A stretch of DNA of 64,000 nt from Nocardia mexicana NBRC 108244 (GTDB lineage Bacteria; Actinomycetota; Actinomycetes; Mycobacteriales; Mycobacteriaceae), in assembly GCF_001613165.1 (NCBI RefSeq), contig NZ_BDBV01000067.1:1-64000 (forward strand), read 5' to 3'. Positions 25,369-34,080 of this stretch are shown here, piece after piece. A program made the translations under genes and the position numbers. The notes under the pieces are model-generated. The model had not been told where the DNA came from and made no database searches. It saw only the letters and a program-made list of their open reading frames with translations. Every line of letters starts with the position of its first letter. Within the stretch, counting starts at the first letter, position 1.

Positions 25369-26889
25369 ATGACCCGGTATGTCGGAGCCATCGACCAGGG
25401 CACCACCAGCACTCGCTTCATGGTGTTCGACCACGGCGGCAACGAGGTCGCCCGCTGGCAGCTGGAACACGAGCAGATCCTGCCGCGCGCCGGCTGGGTC
25501 GAACACAACCCGGCCGAGATCTGGGAGCGCACCAGCACCGTCATCAAAACCGCACTGGCGAAGGCGGATCTGACCGCCGAGGACCTGGCCGCGGTCGGCG
25601 TCACCAACCAGCGCGAGACCACCATCGTCTGGAACAAGCGCACCGGACGCCCCTACTACAACGCCATCGTGTGGCAGGACACCCGCACCGACCGCATCGT
25701 CACCGAGCTGGAACGCGCCGGGCACGCCGACACCATCCGCCACAAGACCGGCCTGCCGCCCGCCACGTACTTCTCCGGCGGCAAGCTGAAGTGGATTCTC
25801 GACAACGTCCCCGGCGTGCGCGAGGCCGCCGAGCGCGGCGACGCGATCTTCGGCACCGCCGACACCTGGGTGCTGTGGAACCTCACCGGCGGCTCCCGCG
25901 GCGGCCGCCACGTCACCGACGTCACCAACGCCAGCCGCACCATGCTGATGAACCTGGAGACCCTCGACTGGGACGACGAGCTGCTGGAGTTGTTCGGCGT
26001 GCCGCGCGCGATGCTGCCCGAGATTCAGCCGTCGGTGAATCCGGCCCTGTTCGGCACCACCACCGCCGACGGCCCGTTCCAGGCGGAGATCCCGGTGGCG
26101 GGCGTCGTCGGCGACCAGCAGGCCGCCACCGTCGGCCAGCTGTGCTTCCGGCCGGGCGAGGCCAAGAACACCTACGGCACCGGAAACTTCCTGCTGCTCA
26201 ACACCGGTGAGGAGATCGTGCGCTCGCAGCACGGCCTGCTGACCACCGTCGCCTACCAGTTCGGCACCGACAAGCCGGTGTACGCGCTGGAGGGTTCGAT
26301 CGCGGTGACCGGTTCGGCCATCCAGTGGCTGCGCGACCAGCTGGGCATCATTTCCGGTGCGGCACAGAGCGAGTCGCTGGCCCGCCAGGTGGACGACAAC
26401 GGCGGCGTCTACTTCGTGCCCGCGTTCTCCGGGCTGTTCGCGCCGTACTGGCGCTCCGACGCGCGCGGCGTCATCGTCGGCCTGTCCCGCTACAGCACCA
26501 ATGCCCATCTCGCCCGCGCCGCCCTGGAGGCCATCTGCTACCAGACGCGCGATGTCGTGGAGGCCATGGAGGCCGATTCCGGGGTCGAGCTGGACGTCCT
26601 GCGTGTGGACGGCGGCGTCACCGCCAACGAGCTGTGCATGCAGCTGCAGGCCGATTTCCTGGGCGTGCCGGTGTCGCGGCCCGTGGTCGCCGAGACCACC
26701 GCGCTGGGCGCCGCCTACGCCGCCGGGCTCGCCGTCGGCTTCTGGAAGGACGTCAGCGAGCTGGAGCAGAACTGGCAGGAGTCCAAGCGCTGGACCCCGA
26801 CCTGGACCGACGAGCAGCGCGAGCGCGGTTACGCCCGCTGGAAGAAAGCCGTGTCGCGCACCCTCGACTGGGTCGACGTCGACGAGTGA
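25369..26889 (+). CDS. glpK: Glycerol kinase, second copy
   Basis: A 506-residue FGGY kinase close to the canonical sequence: YVGAIDQGTTSTRFMVFD, GWVEHNPAEIW, TNQRETTIVWNKRTG, GDQQAATVGQLCF, YGTGNFLLLNTG and DVLRVDGGVTANELCMQ. It follows glpF by 56 bases with AAAGGAA before the ATG, and precedes glpD by 32 bases. It feeds glycerol 3-phosphate to GlpD. This is probably the main kinase of the operon; the copy at 21871 may have a different regulation or substrate range. Confidence 0.95.
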   Translation: MTRYVGAIDQGTTSTRFMVFDHGGNEVARWQLEHEQILPRAGWVEHNPAEIWERTSTVIKTALAKADLTAEDLAAVGVTNQRETTIVWNKRTGRPYYNAIVWQDTRTDRIVTELERAGHADTIRHKTGLPPATYFSGGKLKWILDNVPGVREAAERGDAIFGTADTWVLWNLTGGSRGGRHVTDVTNASRTMLMNLETLDWDDELLELFGVPRAMLPEIQPSVNPALFGTTTADGPFQAEIPVAGVVGDQQAATVGQLCFRPGEAKNTYGTGNFLLLNTGEEIVRSQHGLLTTVAYQFGTDKPVYALEGSIAVTGSAIQWLRDQLGIISGAAQSESLARQVDDNGGVYFVPAFSGLFAPYWRSDARGVIVGLSRYSTNAHLARAALEAICYQTRDVVEAMEADSGVELDVLRVDGGVTANELCMQLQADFLGVPVSRPVVAETTALGAAYAAGLAVGFWKDVSELEQNWQESKRWTPTWTDEQRERGYARWKKAVSRTLDWVDVDE

Positions 26890-26921
26890 CCTATCACCGA
26901 ATACGAGAGAGAAATACTGCA

Positions 26922-28598
26922 GTGACAACACAATTGGATTCGCAGTACCGCGCCGAGGGGCTGAACTCCCTGGGCCGCAAGGACATCGACGTCCTGGTGA
27001 TCGGCGGCGGCGTGGTCGGCGCCGGCGCCGCACTGGACGCCGCCTCCCGCGGACTGACCACGGTCGTGGTCGAGGCCCGCGACTGGGCGGCCGGAACCTC
27101 CAGCCGCTCCAGCAAGCTCATCCACGGCGGCCTGCGCTATCTGGAACAGCTGGACTTCGCGCTGGTGCGGGAGGCGCTCAAGGAGCGCGGGCTGCTGTTG
27201 AACCGGCTGGCCCCGCATCTGGTGCATCCGGTGTCGTTCCTGTTCCCGCTGCAGCATCACTGGGAGCGCCCGTACATCGGCGCCGGCGTCGCGCTCTACG
27301 ACACCCTGGGCGGGGCCCGCGCGCTGCCCATGCACAAGCACCTGAGCCGCACGCGCGCACTGGAATTGGCGCCCGCGCTGCGGGCGGACGCCATGACCGG
27401 CGCCATCCGCTACTTCGACGCTCAGGTCGACGACGCGCGGCACACCATGATGCTCGCCCGCACCGCCGCCCAGCACGGCGCGACGGTGCTCACCCGGACG
27501 AGGGTGACCGGCCTGCTCCGTGAGGGGGAGCAGGTCGTGGGCGCGACGGTGACCGATCGGGAGACCGGCCGCTCCTACGACGTGCGGGCCCGCAGCGTGA
27601 TCAGCGCGACGGGCGTGTGGACCGACGAGATGAACGCCATGACCGGCGTGGATTTCCCGTTCCACGTGCGCATGTCCAAGGGCGTGCACATCATGGTGCC
27701 GCGCGCGCGGCTGAACCTGGGCACCGGTCTGATCATGAAGACCGAGAAGAGCGTGCTGTTCGTGATCCCGTGGCGCGAGCACTGGATCATCGGCACCACC
27801 GACACCGACTGGTCGCTGGACCGCAACCACCCGGTGGCCACCGCCACCGACGTGCGCTACATCCTCGACCACCTGAATTCGCTTTTGCGCGAGCCGATCT
27901 CCGAGGACGACATCGTCGGCACCTACGCGGGCCTGCGCCCGCTGCTGTCCGGCGCTTCGAGCGACACCTCGAAGCTGTCGCGCGAACACGCTGTGGCCGA
28001 ACCGGTTCCGGGGCTGTTCGTGGTCGCGGGCGGCAAGTACACCACCTACCGGGTGATGGCCGCCGACGTGGTGGATGCCGCGGTGGCGGGCTTCGGTCAG
28101 GGGATGGCGCCGTCGGTCACCCAGAACCTGCCGCTGCTCGGCGCGGTCGGCTATCACGAAATGCTCGACGACGTCGAGGGTGTCGCGGCGCGGGCCGGGC
28201 TGCCGGTGGAGACGATCTCGCACCTGCTCGAACGCTACGGCGCGCTGACCACGGAACTGATCGGAATGATCGACGCCGCACCGGAACTGGGCATGCCGCT
28301 GCCCGGCGCGAGCGAGTATCTGGGCGCGGAGGCCGTGTACGCCGTCACGCACGAGGGCGCGCTGCACCTCGACGACATCCTGACCCGCCGCACCCGCATC
28401 TCCATCGAGGTGCCCGACCGCGGCCTCACCGCGGCCGTGGCGGTGGCGGATCTGGTCGCCCCGCACCTGGGCTGGGACGAGCCCGCCAAGGCCGCGGAAC
28501 TCGCCCGCTACCGCGACCGGGTACAGGCGGAACTGGCGGCCAACGAGGCAACCGACGACGAGGCCGCGAATACCGCGCGGTTGGTCGCGGTGTCCTGA
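26922..28598 (+). CDS. glpD: Glycerol-3-phosphate dehydrogenase (FAD-dependent)
   Basis: A 558-residue flavoprotein that oxidises sn-glycerol 3-phosphate to dihydroxyacetone phosphate and passes electrons to the quinone pool at the membrane. FAD motif DVLVIGGGVVGAGAALDAAS (residues 23-42), family signature SRSSKLIHGGLRYLEQLDFALVRE, GTTDTDWSL and the C-terminal domain ending DIARR-like DILTRRTRIS. GTG start with GAGAGA upstream. Last gene of the operon, followed by a strong hairpin. Confidence 0.95.
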   Translation: MTTQLDSQYRAEGLNSLGRKDIDVLVIGGGVVGAGAALDAASRGLTTVVVEARDWAAGTSSRSSKLIHGGLRYLEQLDFALVREALKERGLLLNRLAPHLVHPVSFLFPLQHHWERPYIGAGVALYDTLGGARALPMHKHLSRTRALELAPALRADAMTGAIRYFDAQVDDARHTMMLARTAAQHGATVLTRTRVTGLLREGEQVVGATVTDRETGRSYDVRARSVISATGVWTDEMNAMTGVDFPFHVRMSKGVHIMVPRARLNLGTGLIMKTEKSVLFVIPWREHWIIGTTDTDWSLDRNHPVATATDVRYILDHLNSLLREPISEDDIVGTYAGLRPLLSGASSDTSKLSREHAVAEPVPGLFVVAGGKYTTYRVMAADVVDAAVAGFGQGMAPSVTQNLPLLGAVGYHEMLDDVEGVAARAGLPVETISHLLERYGALTTELIGMIDAAPELGMPLPGASEYLGAEAVYAVTHEGALHLDDILTRRTRISIEVPDRGLTAAVAVADLVAPHLGWDEPAKAAELARYRDRVQAELAANEATDDEAANTARLVAVS

Positions 28599-28620
28599 GC
28601 TGCGGCGCCTGAAACACGAG

Positions 28621-28658
28621 CTGCCCTGTCATTTCCGAGTTCGGGAATGGCAGGGCAG
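28621..28658 (+). terminator. Terminator after glpD
   Basis: CTGCCCTGTCATTTCC pairs with GGGAATGGCAGGGCAG around a six-base loop; two mismatches are wobble pairs in RNA. It lies 22 bases after glpD and 22 bases before the end of the convergent chagasin-like gene, so it can act in both directions. Confidence 0.85.
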
Positions 28659-28680
28659 TTCGGTTTCGCGGGAATTCGGC

Positions 28681-29115
28681 TCAGTTCACCGTGACGTTCA
28701 GCGTGAACTCCTGTGCCGGTGCCGATCCCGGACGCACCGACACCATCGACAGCCGGACGGTGCCCGGGTTGGCGGCGGTGAAGGCCCACACCGAGGTGCC
28801 CGGGCCGGTGCCGAGCAGGTCGCCCGGGTTCGGCCGGAACTGCGGCTCGCCCTCCTGGTGCAGCACGTTCTCGTCGGTCTCGCCGACCTGCCAGCGGTAG
28901 CCGGTGGACGGGTTGTCCGGTAGCGCCACCACGAGCTCGTTCCCGGACGACAGCGTCACGGCCGTACCGTTGGCGTCGGTGCCGACCACCATCGGTTCCG
29001 CCACGGGCACAACGAGATTCGGCAGGGCGGGAGCCGGGGCCGCCACGGCCACCGCACTCGGGCCGCCGGCGGCCAGCGCCAATCCGAACACAACCATCAG
29101 CAAAGGTGTACGCAC
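28681..29115 (-). CDS. Secreted chagasin-family (I42) cysteine peptidase inhibitor
   Basis: A 144-residue exported protein. The signal peptide is VRTPLLMVVFGLALAAGG..VAVAA. The inhibitor motif NPSTGYRW (family NPTTGY.W) and a glycine-rich loop LLGTGPGTSVWAF are present; the third loop reads VSVRPGSAP where the family often has RPW. Such proteins block papain-like cysteine peptidases. The GTG at 29115 is preferred because GGAAGG lies six bases upstream; an in-frame ATG at 29133 has no such site. Confidence 0.8.
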   Translation of the reverse strand: MRTPLLMVVFGLALAAGGPSAVAVAAPAPALPNLVVPVAEPMVVGTDANGTAVTLSSGNELVVALPDNPSTGYRWQVGETDENVLHQEGEPQFRPNPGDLLGTGPGTSVWAFTAANPGTVRLSMVSVRPGSAPAQEFTLNVTVN

Positions 29116-29233
29116 CACAATCCTTCCATCCATCACAGGGCGCTCACACCATACAGTCGCGCCCCGAGCAACCGGTCGGATAACCACCAAAACACTTCCC
29201 CAGCAACCCTTCCGAACGCAACCAACTCCCGCG

Positions 29234-30040
29234 CTAATGCTTCAGCGCGAGCCCGCCGTAGGCGCCCGACAGTTCCGGCTGCGAGCCGACGTCGGCGGGG
29301 TTCTCCGGGCGCCACAGTGGGAGATGCACCAGGCCGGGCTCCAGCAGCTCCCAGTCGCCGAAGTAGGCGGCGATCTCGTCCCTGGAGCGCAGCACGATCT
29401 CGGTGGAGGTGCGGCCGGACAGTTTCTGCGCCTCCAGTACCTCGGCGGGCTGCCCGTCGGCGGTGGCGTGCGTGATCGCGAGGTAGCTGCCGGGCACCAC
29501 GGCGTCCTGCAGGCGGGCCACCCGGGCCGCCGGATCGGCCTCGTCGGGCACGAAGTGCAGCACCCCGAGCAGCAGCACCGCGATGGGCCGGTCGAAGTCC
29601 AGCAGCCGCGTCGTCTCCGGATCGGCCAGGATCGCCTCCGGATCGGCGACGTCGGCCTGGATGACGCTCGCGTACTTGTTGTCGGCCAGGATCGCCTGGC
29701 TGTGCGCGACGGCGACCGGATCGATATCGGCGTAGACGACCCGCGACTCCGGATTGCGGCCCTGCGCCACCTCGTGCACGTTGCCGACCGTCGGAATACC
29801 GGAGCCGAGATCGAGGAATTGCGTGATCCCGGCGTCGACGAGCCCCCGCACACAGCGGCGCAGCAGATCCCGGTTGGCGCGCATGACCTCGGCGACATTC
29901 GGCGTGAACGATTCGATCTGCCGGGCCAGCACCCGATCGATCTCGAAATTGTGCATACCGCCCACGAAATAGTCGTAGACCCGCGAGGCACTGGGCCGGT
30001 CCAGGTCGATTCCCTCGGGCGCCCAACTCGGTCTGGTCAT
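29234..30040 (-). CDS. SAM-dependent methyltransferase, DUF574 family
   Basis: A 268-residue protein typical of a large actinobacterial paralogue group. Opening motif DLDRPSASRVYDYFVGGMHNFEIDR, SAM-binding QFLDLGSGIPTVGNVHEVA (about residues 93-111), acidic residue at the end of strand 2 in VVYADIDPVAVAHS, and LLLGVLHFVPD. The methyl acceptor is unknown for most of the family. Divergent from the GGDEF-EAL gene. ATG start with AGAGAGGGT upstream. Confidence 0.9.
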   Translation of the reverse strand: MTRPSWAPEGIDLDRPSASRVYDYFVGGMHNFEIDRVLARQIESFTPNVAEVMRANRDLLRRCVRGLVDAGITQFLDLGSGIPTVGNVHEVAQGRNPESRVVYADIDPVAVAHSQAILADNKYASVIQADVADPEAILADPETTRLLDFDRPIAVLLLGVLHFVPDEADPAARVARLQDAVVPGSYLAITHATADGQPAEVLEAQKLSGRTSTEIVLRSRDEIAAYFGDWELLEPGLVHLPLWRPENPADVGSQPELSGAYGGLALKH

Positions 30041-30173
30041 CGAAACCCTCTCTGGAGAACACAGAACCCGCCGCCGCGGGTACCGGAAGGCAAAGCATCG
30101 CAATCGTATTCGAGCAACCACCGAAACGCGCCTGGTTCACACGTGCCGGATCGCCGGACTACGATCGATCTCT

Positions 30174-32288
30174 ATGGCGTGGGAAGGGTCAGGCGACGTC
30201 CTGCACGCCGATCTGGCCGAGCGTTGGGCGGCCGCACTCGGCGGCGGGACCCGCGATCACGTCGTGCCCCTGAGCGTTGCCGAGGTACGGGAACTGCTGG
30301 CCGGGCTGGCCGCCGAACTCGATGCCGTCGCCCGCACCGGCGGTACCGCGCGCGCCGCCGCGGCCGGGGTGCGGCTGGCGCGCGCGCATTTCGTCGGCGA
30401 CGAGGTGCTCGGCCGCAGCATCGACGTGCTGACCAGCCATTTCGCCGCCACCGGCGTGCCCGGCGACCGGGCAGGCGAGGTGCTGGCCGCCTTCGCCACC
30501 GGCTATGTGCGGGCCTTCCGGGCCTGGCTGCTGAGCGAGCAGGAGAGCGTGCGCACCGCCGATATCGCGGCCCGGCGCGCGGCCGAACAGCAGCTCCGCG
30601 CCAGCGAGGCCCGGCTGCGGGGCGTGTTCTCCCAGGCCGGGATCGGCACCGGCCTGTCGGATATGACCGGCCGGATCATCGAGGTCAATGCCGCCTTCGC
30701 CACCATGCTCGGCTACAGCCGGGAGGAAATGGCCGAACTCAACGTCGGCGAACTCACCCATCCCGACGACGCACCCGGCATGTGGGAGCTCTACGCCGGG
30801 GTGCTGCGCGGCGACCACGACAACGTGCAATTGGAGAAGGCCTACCCGCACCGCGACGGCCACACGGTGTGGACCAATATCAACGTCTCGCTGATCCGCG
30901 ACGAGCAGGGCCAGCCGCAGTACACACTCGTGCTGGTGGAGGACATCTCCGAGCAGCGCGTGCTGCGCGAGCGGCTGCACCACCGCGCCCACCACGACCC
31001 GCTCACCGGACTGGCCAACCGGACCCGCTTCTTCGACGCGCTCGCCGCCGCATTCGACGACCCCGAGGCCCTGGTCGGCCTGTGCTACGTGGACCTCGAC
31101 CACTTCAAGGCCGTCAACGACACCTTCGGGCACGCGTCCGGCGACGAACTGCTGACCCAGGCCGCCGACCGCCTCGCCGCCTGCATCACCGAGCCGGACC
31201 ACCTGGTCGCGCGCATGGGCGGCGACGAATTCGTGGTGCTGGTGCCGCGCTCGGCGGGCAACGGCGAACTGGCCCGGCTGGCCCGGACGGTGCTCGACGC
31301 GTTCGCCGCGCCGTTCGATATCCACGGCCACCGGCTCACCGTCACCGCCAGCGTCGGCGTGACCGCCCAGCGCTCGGGCCGCACCACGACCGACGAGCTG
31401 CTGCAGGCCGCCGACACCACCATGTACTGGGCCAAGGCCGACGGGCGCGGGCGCTACGCGGTGTTCGACGCCGACCGCCGCCGCCGCGAGCACACCCGAT
31501 CCGAGCTGACCGCGGCCATGCCGGTGGCGCTGGGCCGCGGCGAGTTCTTCCTCGACTTCCAGCCGATCGTCGCGCTCACCGACCGGACACCGGTGGCGGT
31601 GGAGGCGCTGGTGCGCTGGCGGCATCCGGAACTGGGCACCCTCACACCCGCGCGATTCGTGGATCTGGCCGAGGACAGCGGGCACATCGGCGCCCTCGGC
31701 ATGGTGGTGCTCGAGGACGCCTGCCGCACCGCCCGCGACTGGTACGACCGTTTCGGTTCCCGCACACCTGTGCTCAGCGTCAACGTCTCCGCGGCCGAGG
31801 TCGCCGACCCGGCCTGGCTGGACGGGGTGCAGGAGCTGGTCGCCGACACCGGCATCGAGCCCCGGCGGCTACAGCTGGAACTCACCGAGCGGGCGTTCAT
31901 GCACGCCTCGGGGCGGCCGCTGCAGGCCCTGCGCACCCTGGCCGAGGCGGGGGTGCGCATCGCGATCGACGACTTCGGTACGGGCTATTCGAATCTGGCG
32001 TATCTCGGGCGCCTGCCGCTGCACGTCGTCAAGCTCGCCGGGCCGTTCATCCACCGCATCCGCACGGCCGGCCCCGGGGGCCGCAGCGATCTGCTGGTGC
32101 TGCGCACCATCATCGACCTCTGCCACGAACTCGGCCTCACCGTCACGGCCGAATGCGTCGAGACCCCGCACCAGGCCGAACGGCTCCTGGAGCTGGGCTG
32201 CGACACCGCCCAGGGCTGGTACTTCCACCACCCGATGCCCGGCGAGCAGATCACCAAGCTGCTCGCCGGGACCGAGCCGGATCAGTAG
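30174..32288 (+). CDS. PAS-GGDEF-EAL cyclic-di-GMP protein
   Basis: A 704-residue protein with an N-terminal uncharacterised helical domain (1-140), a PAS domain (about 145-262), a GGDEF domain with intact RMGGDEF active site and an EAL domain. EAL hallmarks are present: VEALVRWRH, LSVNVSA, QLELTER, IDDFGTGYSNLAYL, AECVET and AQGWYFHHP. The loop usually reading KIDRSFI is VKLAGPFI, so one normally conserved Asp is Ala. It may be bifunctional, with the PAS domain choosing between synthesis and breakdown. No membrane helices, so cytosolic. No neighbour reveals the output. Confidence 0.92.
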   Translation: MAWEGSGDVLHADLAERWAAALGGGTRDHVVPLSVAEVRELLAGLAAELDAVARTGGTARAAAAGVRLARAHFVGDEVLGRSIDVLTSHFAATGVPGDRAGEVLAAFATGYVRAFRAWLLSEQESVRTADIAARRAAEQQLRASEARLRGVFSQAGIGTGLSDMTGRIIEVNAAFATMLGYSREEMAELNVGELTHPDDAPGMWELYAGVLRGDHDNVQLEKAYPHRDGHTVWTNINVSLIRDEQGQPQYTLVLVEDISEQRVLRERLHHRAHHDPLTGLANRTRFFDALAAAFDDPEALVGLCYVDLDHFKAVNDTFGHASGDELLTQAADRLAACITEPDHLVARMGGDEFVVLVPRSAGNGELARLARTVLDAFAAPFDIHGHRLTVTASVGVTAQRSGRTTTDELLQAADTTMYWAKADGRGRYAVFDADRRRREHTRSELTAAMPVALGRGEFFLDFQPIVALTDRTPVAVEALVRWRHPELGTLTPARFVDLAEDSGHIGALGMVVLEDACRTARDWYDRFGSRTPVLSVNVSAAEVADPAWLDGVQELVADTGIEPRRLQLELTERAFMHASGRPLQALRTLAEAGVRIAIDDFGTGYSNLAYLGRLPLHVVKLAGPFIHRIRTAGPGGRSDLLVLRTIIDLCHELGLTVTAECVETPHQAERLLELGCDTAQGWYFHHPMPGEQITKLLAGTEPDQ

Positions 32289-32494
32289 GCCGTGCCGCCC
32301 GTGGCGGGTGTGCGGCCGTGCTTCATCAGCAGGGTTCCCACCAGCGCGATCGCGGACGCCGCGGCGATGATGTAGAAACTCACCTCGTATCCGGTGTCGG
32401 CGAACAGCAGCGGAATCTCCTTGCTGCCCACGGGTTGTCCGGCCACCGCCGGATTGGCGTCCAGGAACGCCGTCATAAGATGGCGTGAACCGTT
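32282..32494 (-). pseudogene. 3' remnant of an MFS transporter cut by the tnpB element
   Basis: About 65 residues remain, ending VGSKEIPLLFADTGYEVSFY and then IIAAASAIALVGTLLMKHGR: a last membrane helix and tail of an MFS (probably metabolite:proton symporter) protein. Coding resemblance stops at about 32494, exactly where the right end of the IS605-type element begins. No 5' part of the gene is visible beyond the element, so it was deleted or lost. The in-frame ATG at 32476 is an internal Met. Confidence 0.7.
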
Positions 32495-32585
32495 TGACGT
32501 CCTCCCGGCCGTAACGACCGAGATTCCTTCTACACCGGTGCCCGGTGCCTGGGTGGGTTCCTGTTTCACAGGGACCTGCTTTCCG
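32494..32585 (-). ncRNA. Putative TnpB guide (omega) RNA 3' scaffold
   Basis: In IS605-family elements the RNA that guides TnpB is encoded at the 3' end of tnpB and reaches to the right end of the element, with the guide taken from flanking DNA. Here the segment from the tnpB stop to the terminal hairpin (AATCTCGGTCG, TTA, CGGCCGGGAGG) has the right position and structure. The flanking guide would begin ACGGTTCACGCC on the minus strand. Transcript ends are inferred. Confidence 0.5.
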
Positions 32586-33734
32586 TCAGACGGAAAGACT
32601 GACAGTCCCTCCGCAGGCGTTTAACCTCTCCGCCCGTCCGGCGGCGAGAATATTAATGGAGGCGTTGCGGTCGCGGTCGTGGACCGCGCCACACCGGCAA
32701 GTCCACGTGCGTACGTGCAGAGGTTTCGGGCCGTCACGATGCCCGCACACCGAACACAGCTGAGACGACGGATAAAACCTGTCGACCTTCGCGAAATGCC
32801 GCCCGCACCGGGTGGCCTTCTCTGCCAACAGCCGAATGAACATGCCCCAGCCCGCATCCTGGATGCTCTTGGCCAGCCGGGTACGAGCCAACCCTTTCAC
32901 GCACAAGTCCTCCACATACACCGCTTGGTTGTCGCGGATTATCTGTGTCGTGTGCTTGTGCACCCAATCCCTGCGGGTATCGGCTACCCGCGCATGCGCT
33001 CGAGCAACCCGCAGCCGGGCCTTGCCACGGTTGGCCGATCCCTTCTGCTTCCGAGACAGTGCTTGCTGAGCTTTCCGCAGGCGACGTTCGGCTCGACGGA
33101 AAAACCTCGGAGACGCGATCATCGTCCCGTCCGACAAGACAGCGAACGTCGTGAGCCCCAAATCGATACCCACTTCCGCCGTGGCACCGGGCAGCGGCCG
33201 ATCCTCAACCTGGACCACGAACGACGCGAAATATCGACCCGTCGCGTCCTTGACGATCGTGACCGACGACGGCACCGTCGGCAGTGTCCGTGACCACGCC
33301 ACCCGCAACTCTCCGATCTTCGCCACATACAGTCTCCCGCTGGGGCGGAGGGTGAAGCCGTTGCGGGTGAGGCGGATCGCCTGCCGGTTGTCCTTGCGTG
33401 ATCGGTAGCGCGGCGACGCAACCTTCGGGCCCTTCCGACGCCCGGTGACCGAGCCGAAGAAGTTGCGGTACGCGGTATGCAGATCCGCGAGTGCCTGCAC
33501 CAACACCACCGACGACACCCCCGCAAGCCACGCCCGCTCCGGAGTCCGCTTCGCAGCGGTGATGACCCGCTTCTGCAACTCTGTGTCGGGGATGTAACCC
33601 ACACCCTCGGCGCGTGCCTGCAGTCGAGCACGTAACCCATCGTTGTACACCACCCGCGCACACCCGAACGCACGGGCCAACGCTTGTCGTTGGCCGGGCG
33701 TCGGATAGACACGATAGTTGTACCTGAGCTGCAC
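32586..33734 (-). CDS. tnpB: TnpB, RNA-guided nuclease of an IS605-family element
   Basis: A 382-residue protein, apparently intact. It opens with a helix-turn-helix-like VQLRYNYRVYPTPGQRQAL, and the split RuvC active site is complete: Asp in EVGIDLGLTTFAVL, Glu in AVYVEDLCVKGLA and Asp in AVHDRDRNASINI. The zinc finger CSVCGH...CRCG lies between the last two. The GTG at 33734 is chosen because the family starts with this sequence; the frame extends upstream without resemblance. Known function: RNA-guided cleavage of the donor site, which keeps the element in the genome. Confidence 0.9.
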   Translation of the reverse strand: MQLRYNYRVYPTPGQRQALARAFGCARVVYNDGLRARLQARAEGVGYIPDTELQKRVITAAKRTPERAWLAGVSSVVLVQALADLHTAYRNFFGSVTGRRKGPKVASPRYRSRKDNRQAIRLTRNGFTLRPSGRLYVAKIGELRVAWSRTLPTVPSSVTIVKDATGRYFASFVVQVEDRPLPGATAEVGIDLGLTTFAVLSDGTMIASPRFFRRAERRLRKAQQALSRKQKGSANRGKARLRVARAHARVADTRRDWVHKHTTQIIRDNQAVYVEDLCVKGLARTRLAKSIQDAGWGMFIRLLAEKATRCGRHFAKVDRFYPSSQLCSVCGHRDGPKPLHVRTWTCRCGAVHDRDRNASINILAAGRAERLNACGGTVSLSV

Positions 33735-34080
33735 AAATACAAGGTACCGGCACCCACCGACAGGTTCCGGAAGACGTAGTCGATGCGCTGACCCAGGCCT
33801 GACGGGAGCGGCTCGCGCACAACGTTTCCCGGTCACACCCGCTGCCCGGCAATACGTGCCAGCTCGGTCGATGAGATTGTGCCGGGTTCATGATGCCGGT
33901 CACGCCACGTGGCCACGCGCGCACCAAGATCTGCGACTCCCCGCACCCGCGACGGCAACGTGTTGCACACTTAGTCACTATGCTCTGGATCTACTACGGG
34001 ATGTTCCTCCTCCTGCTGGAGGGCGAAAAGCTCTTGGAGCAGATCCTGCTGCAGTGACATGTCGCTGACGACGGGTAGCG
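33735..34080. other. Gap containing the left side of the IS element
   Basis: No gene supported. It should contain the left end of the tnpB element, but no clear end sequence or target duplicate could be seen. A 25-codon frame at 33978-34055 has no ribosome binding site. Confidence 0.4.

Larger units (their letters stand above)
32494..33850 (-). mobile_element. IS605/IS1341-type element carrying only tnpB
   Basis: A single tnpB with no tnpA. The right end is recognisable: read on the minus strand it ends CGGCCGGGAGGACGTCAA (to about 32494), preceded by GGAATCTCGGTCG, the usual terminal hairpin pattern of IS605-family right ends. The left end could not be fixed and is placed only approximately. 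The element interrupts an MFS gene. Confidence 0.65.

Noticed and set aside
33978..34055. 25-codon ORF (LWIYYGMFLLLLEGEKLL)
   Set aside because: Membrane-like, but no Shine-Dalgarno sequence, no recognised family and next to an IS end; insufficient support.
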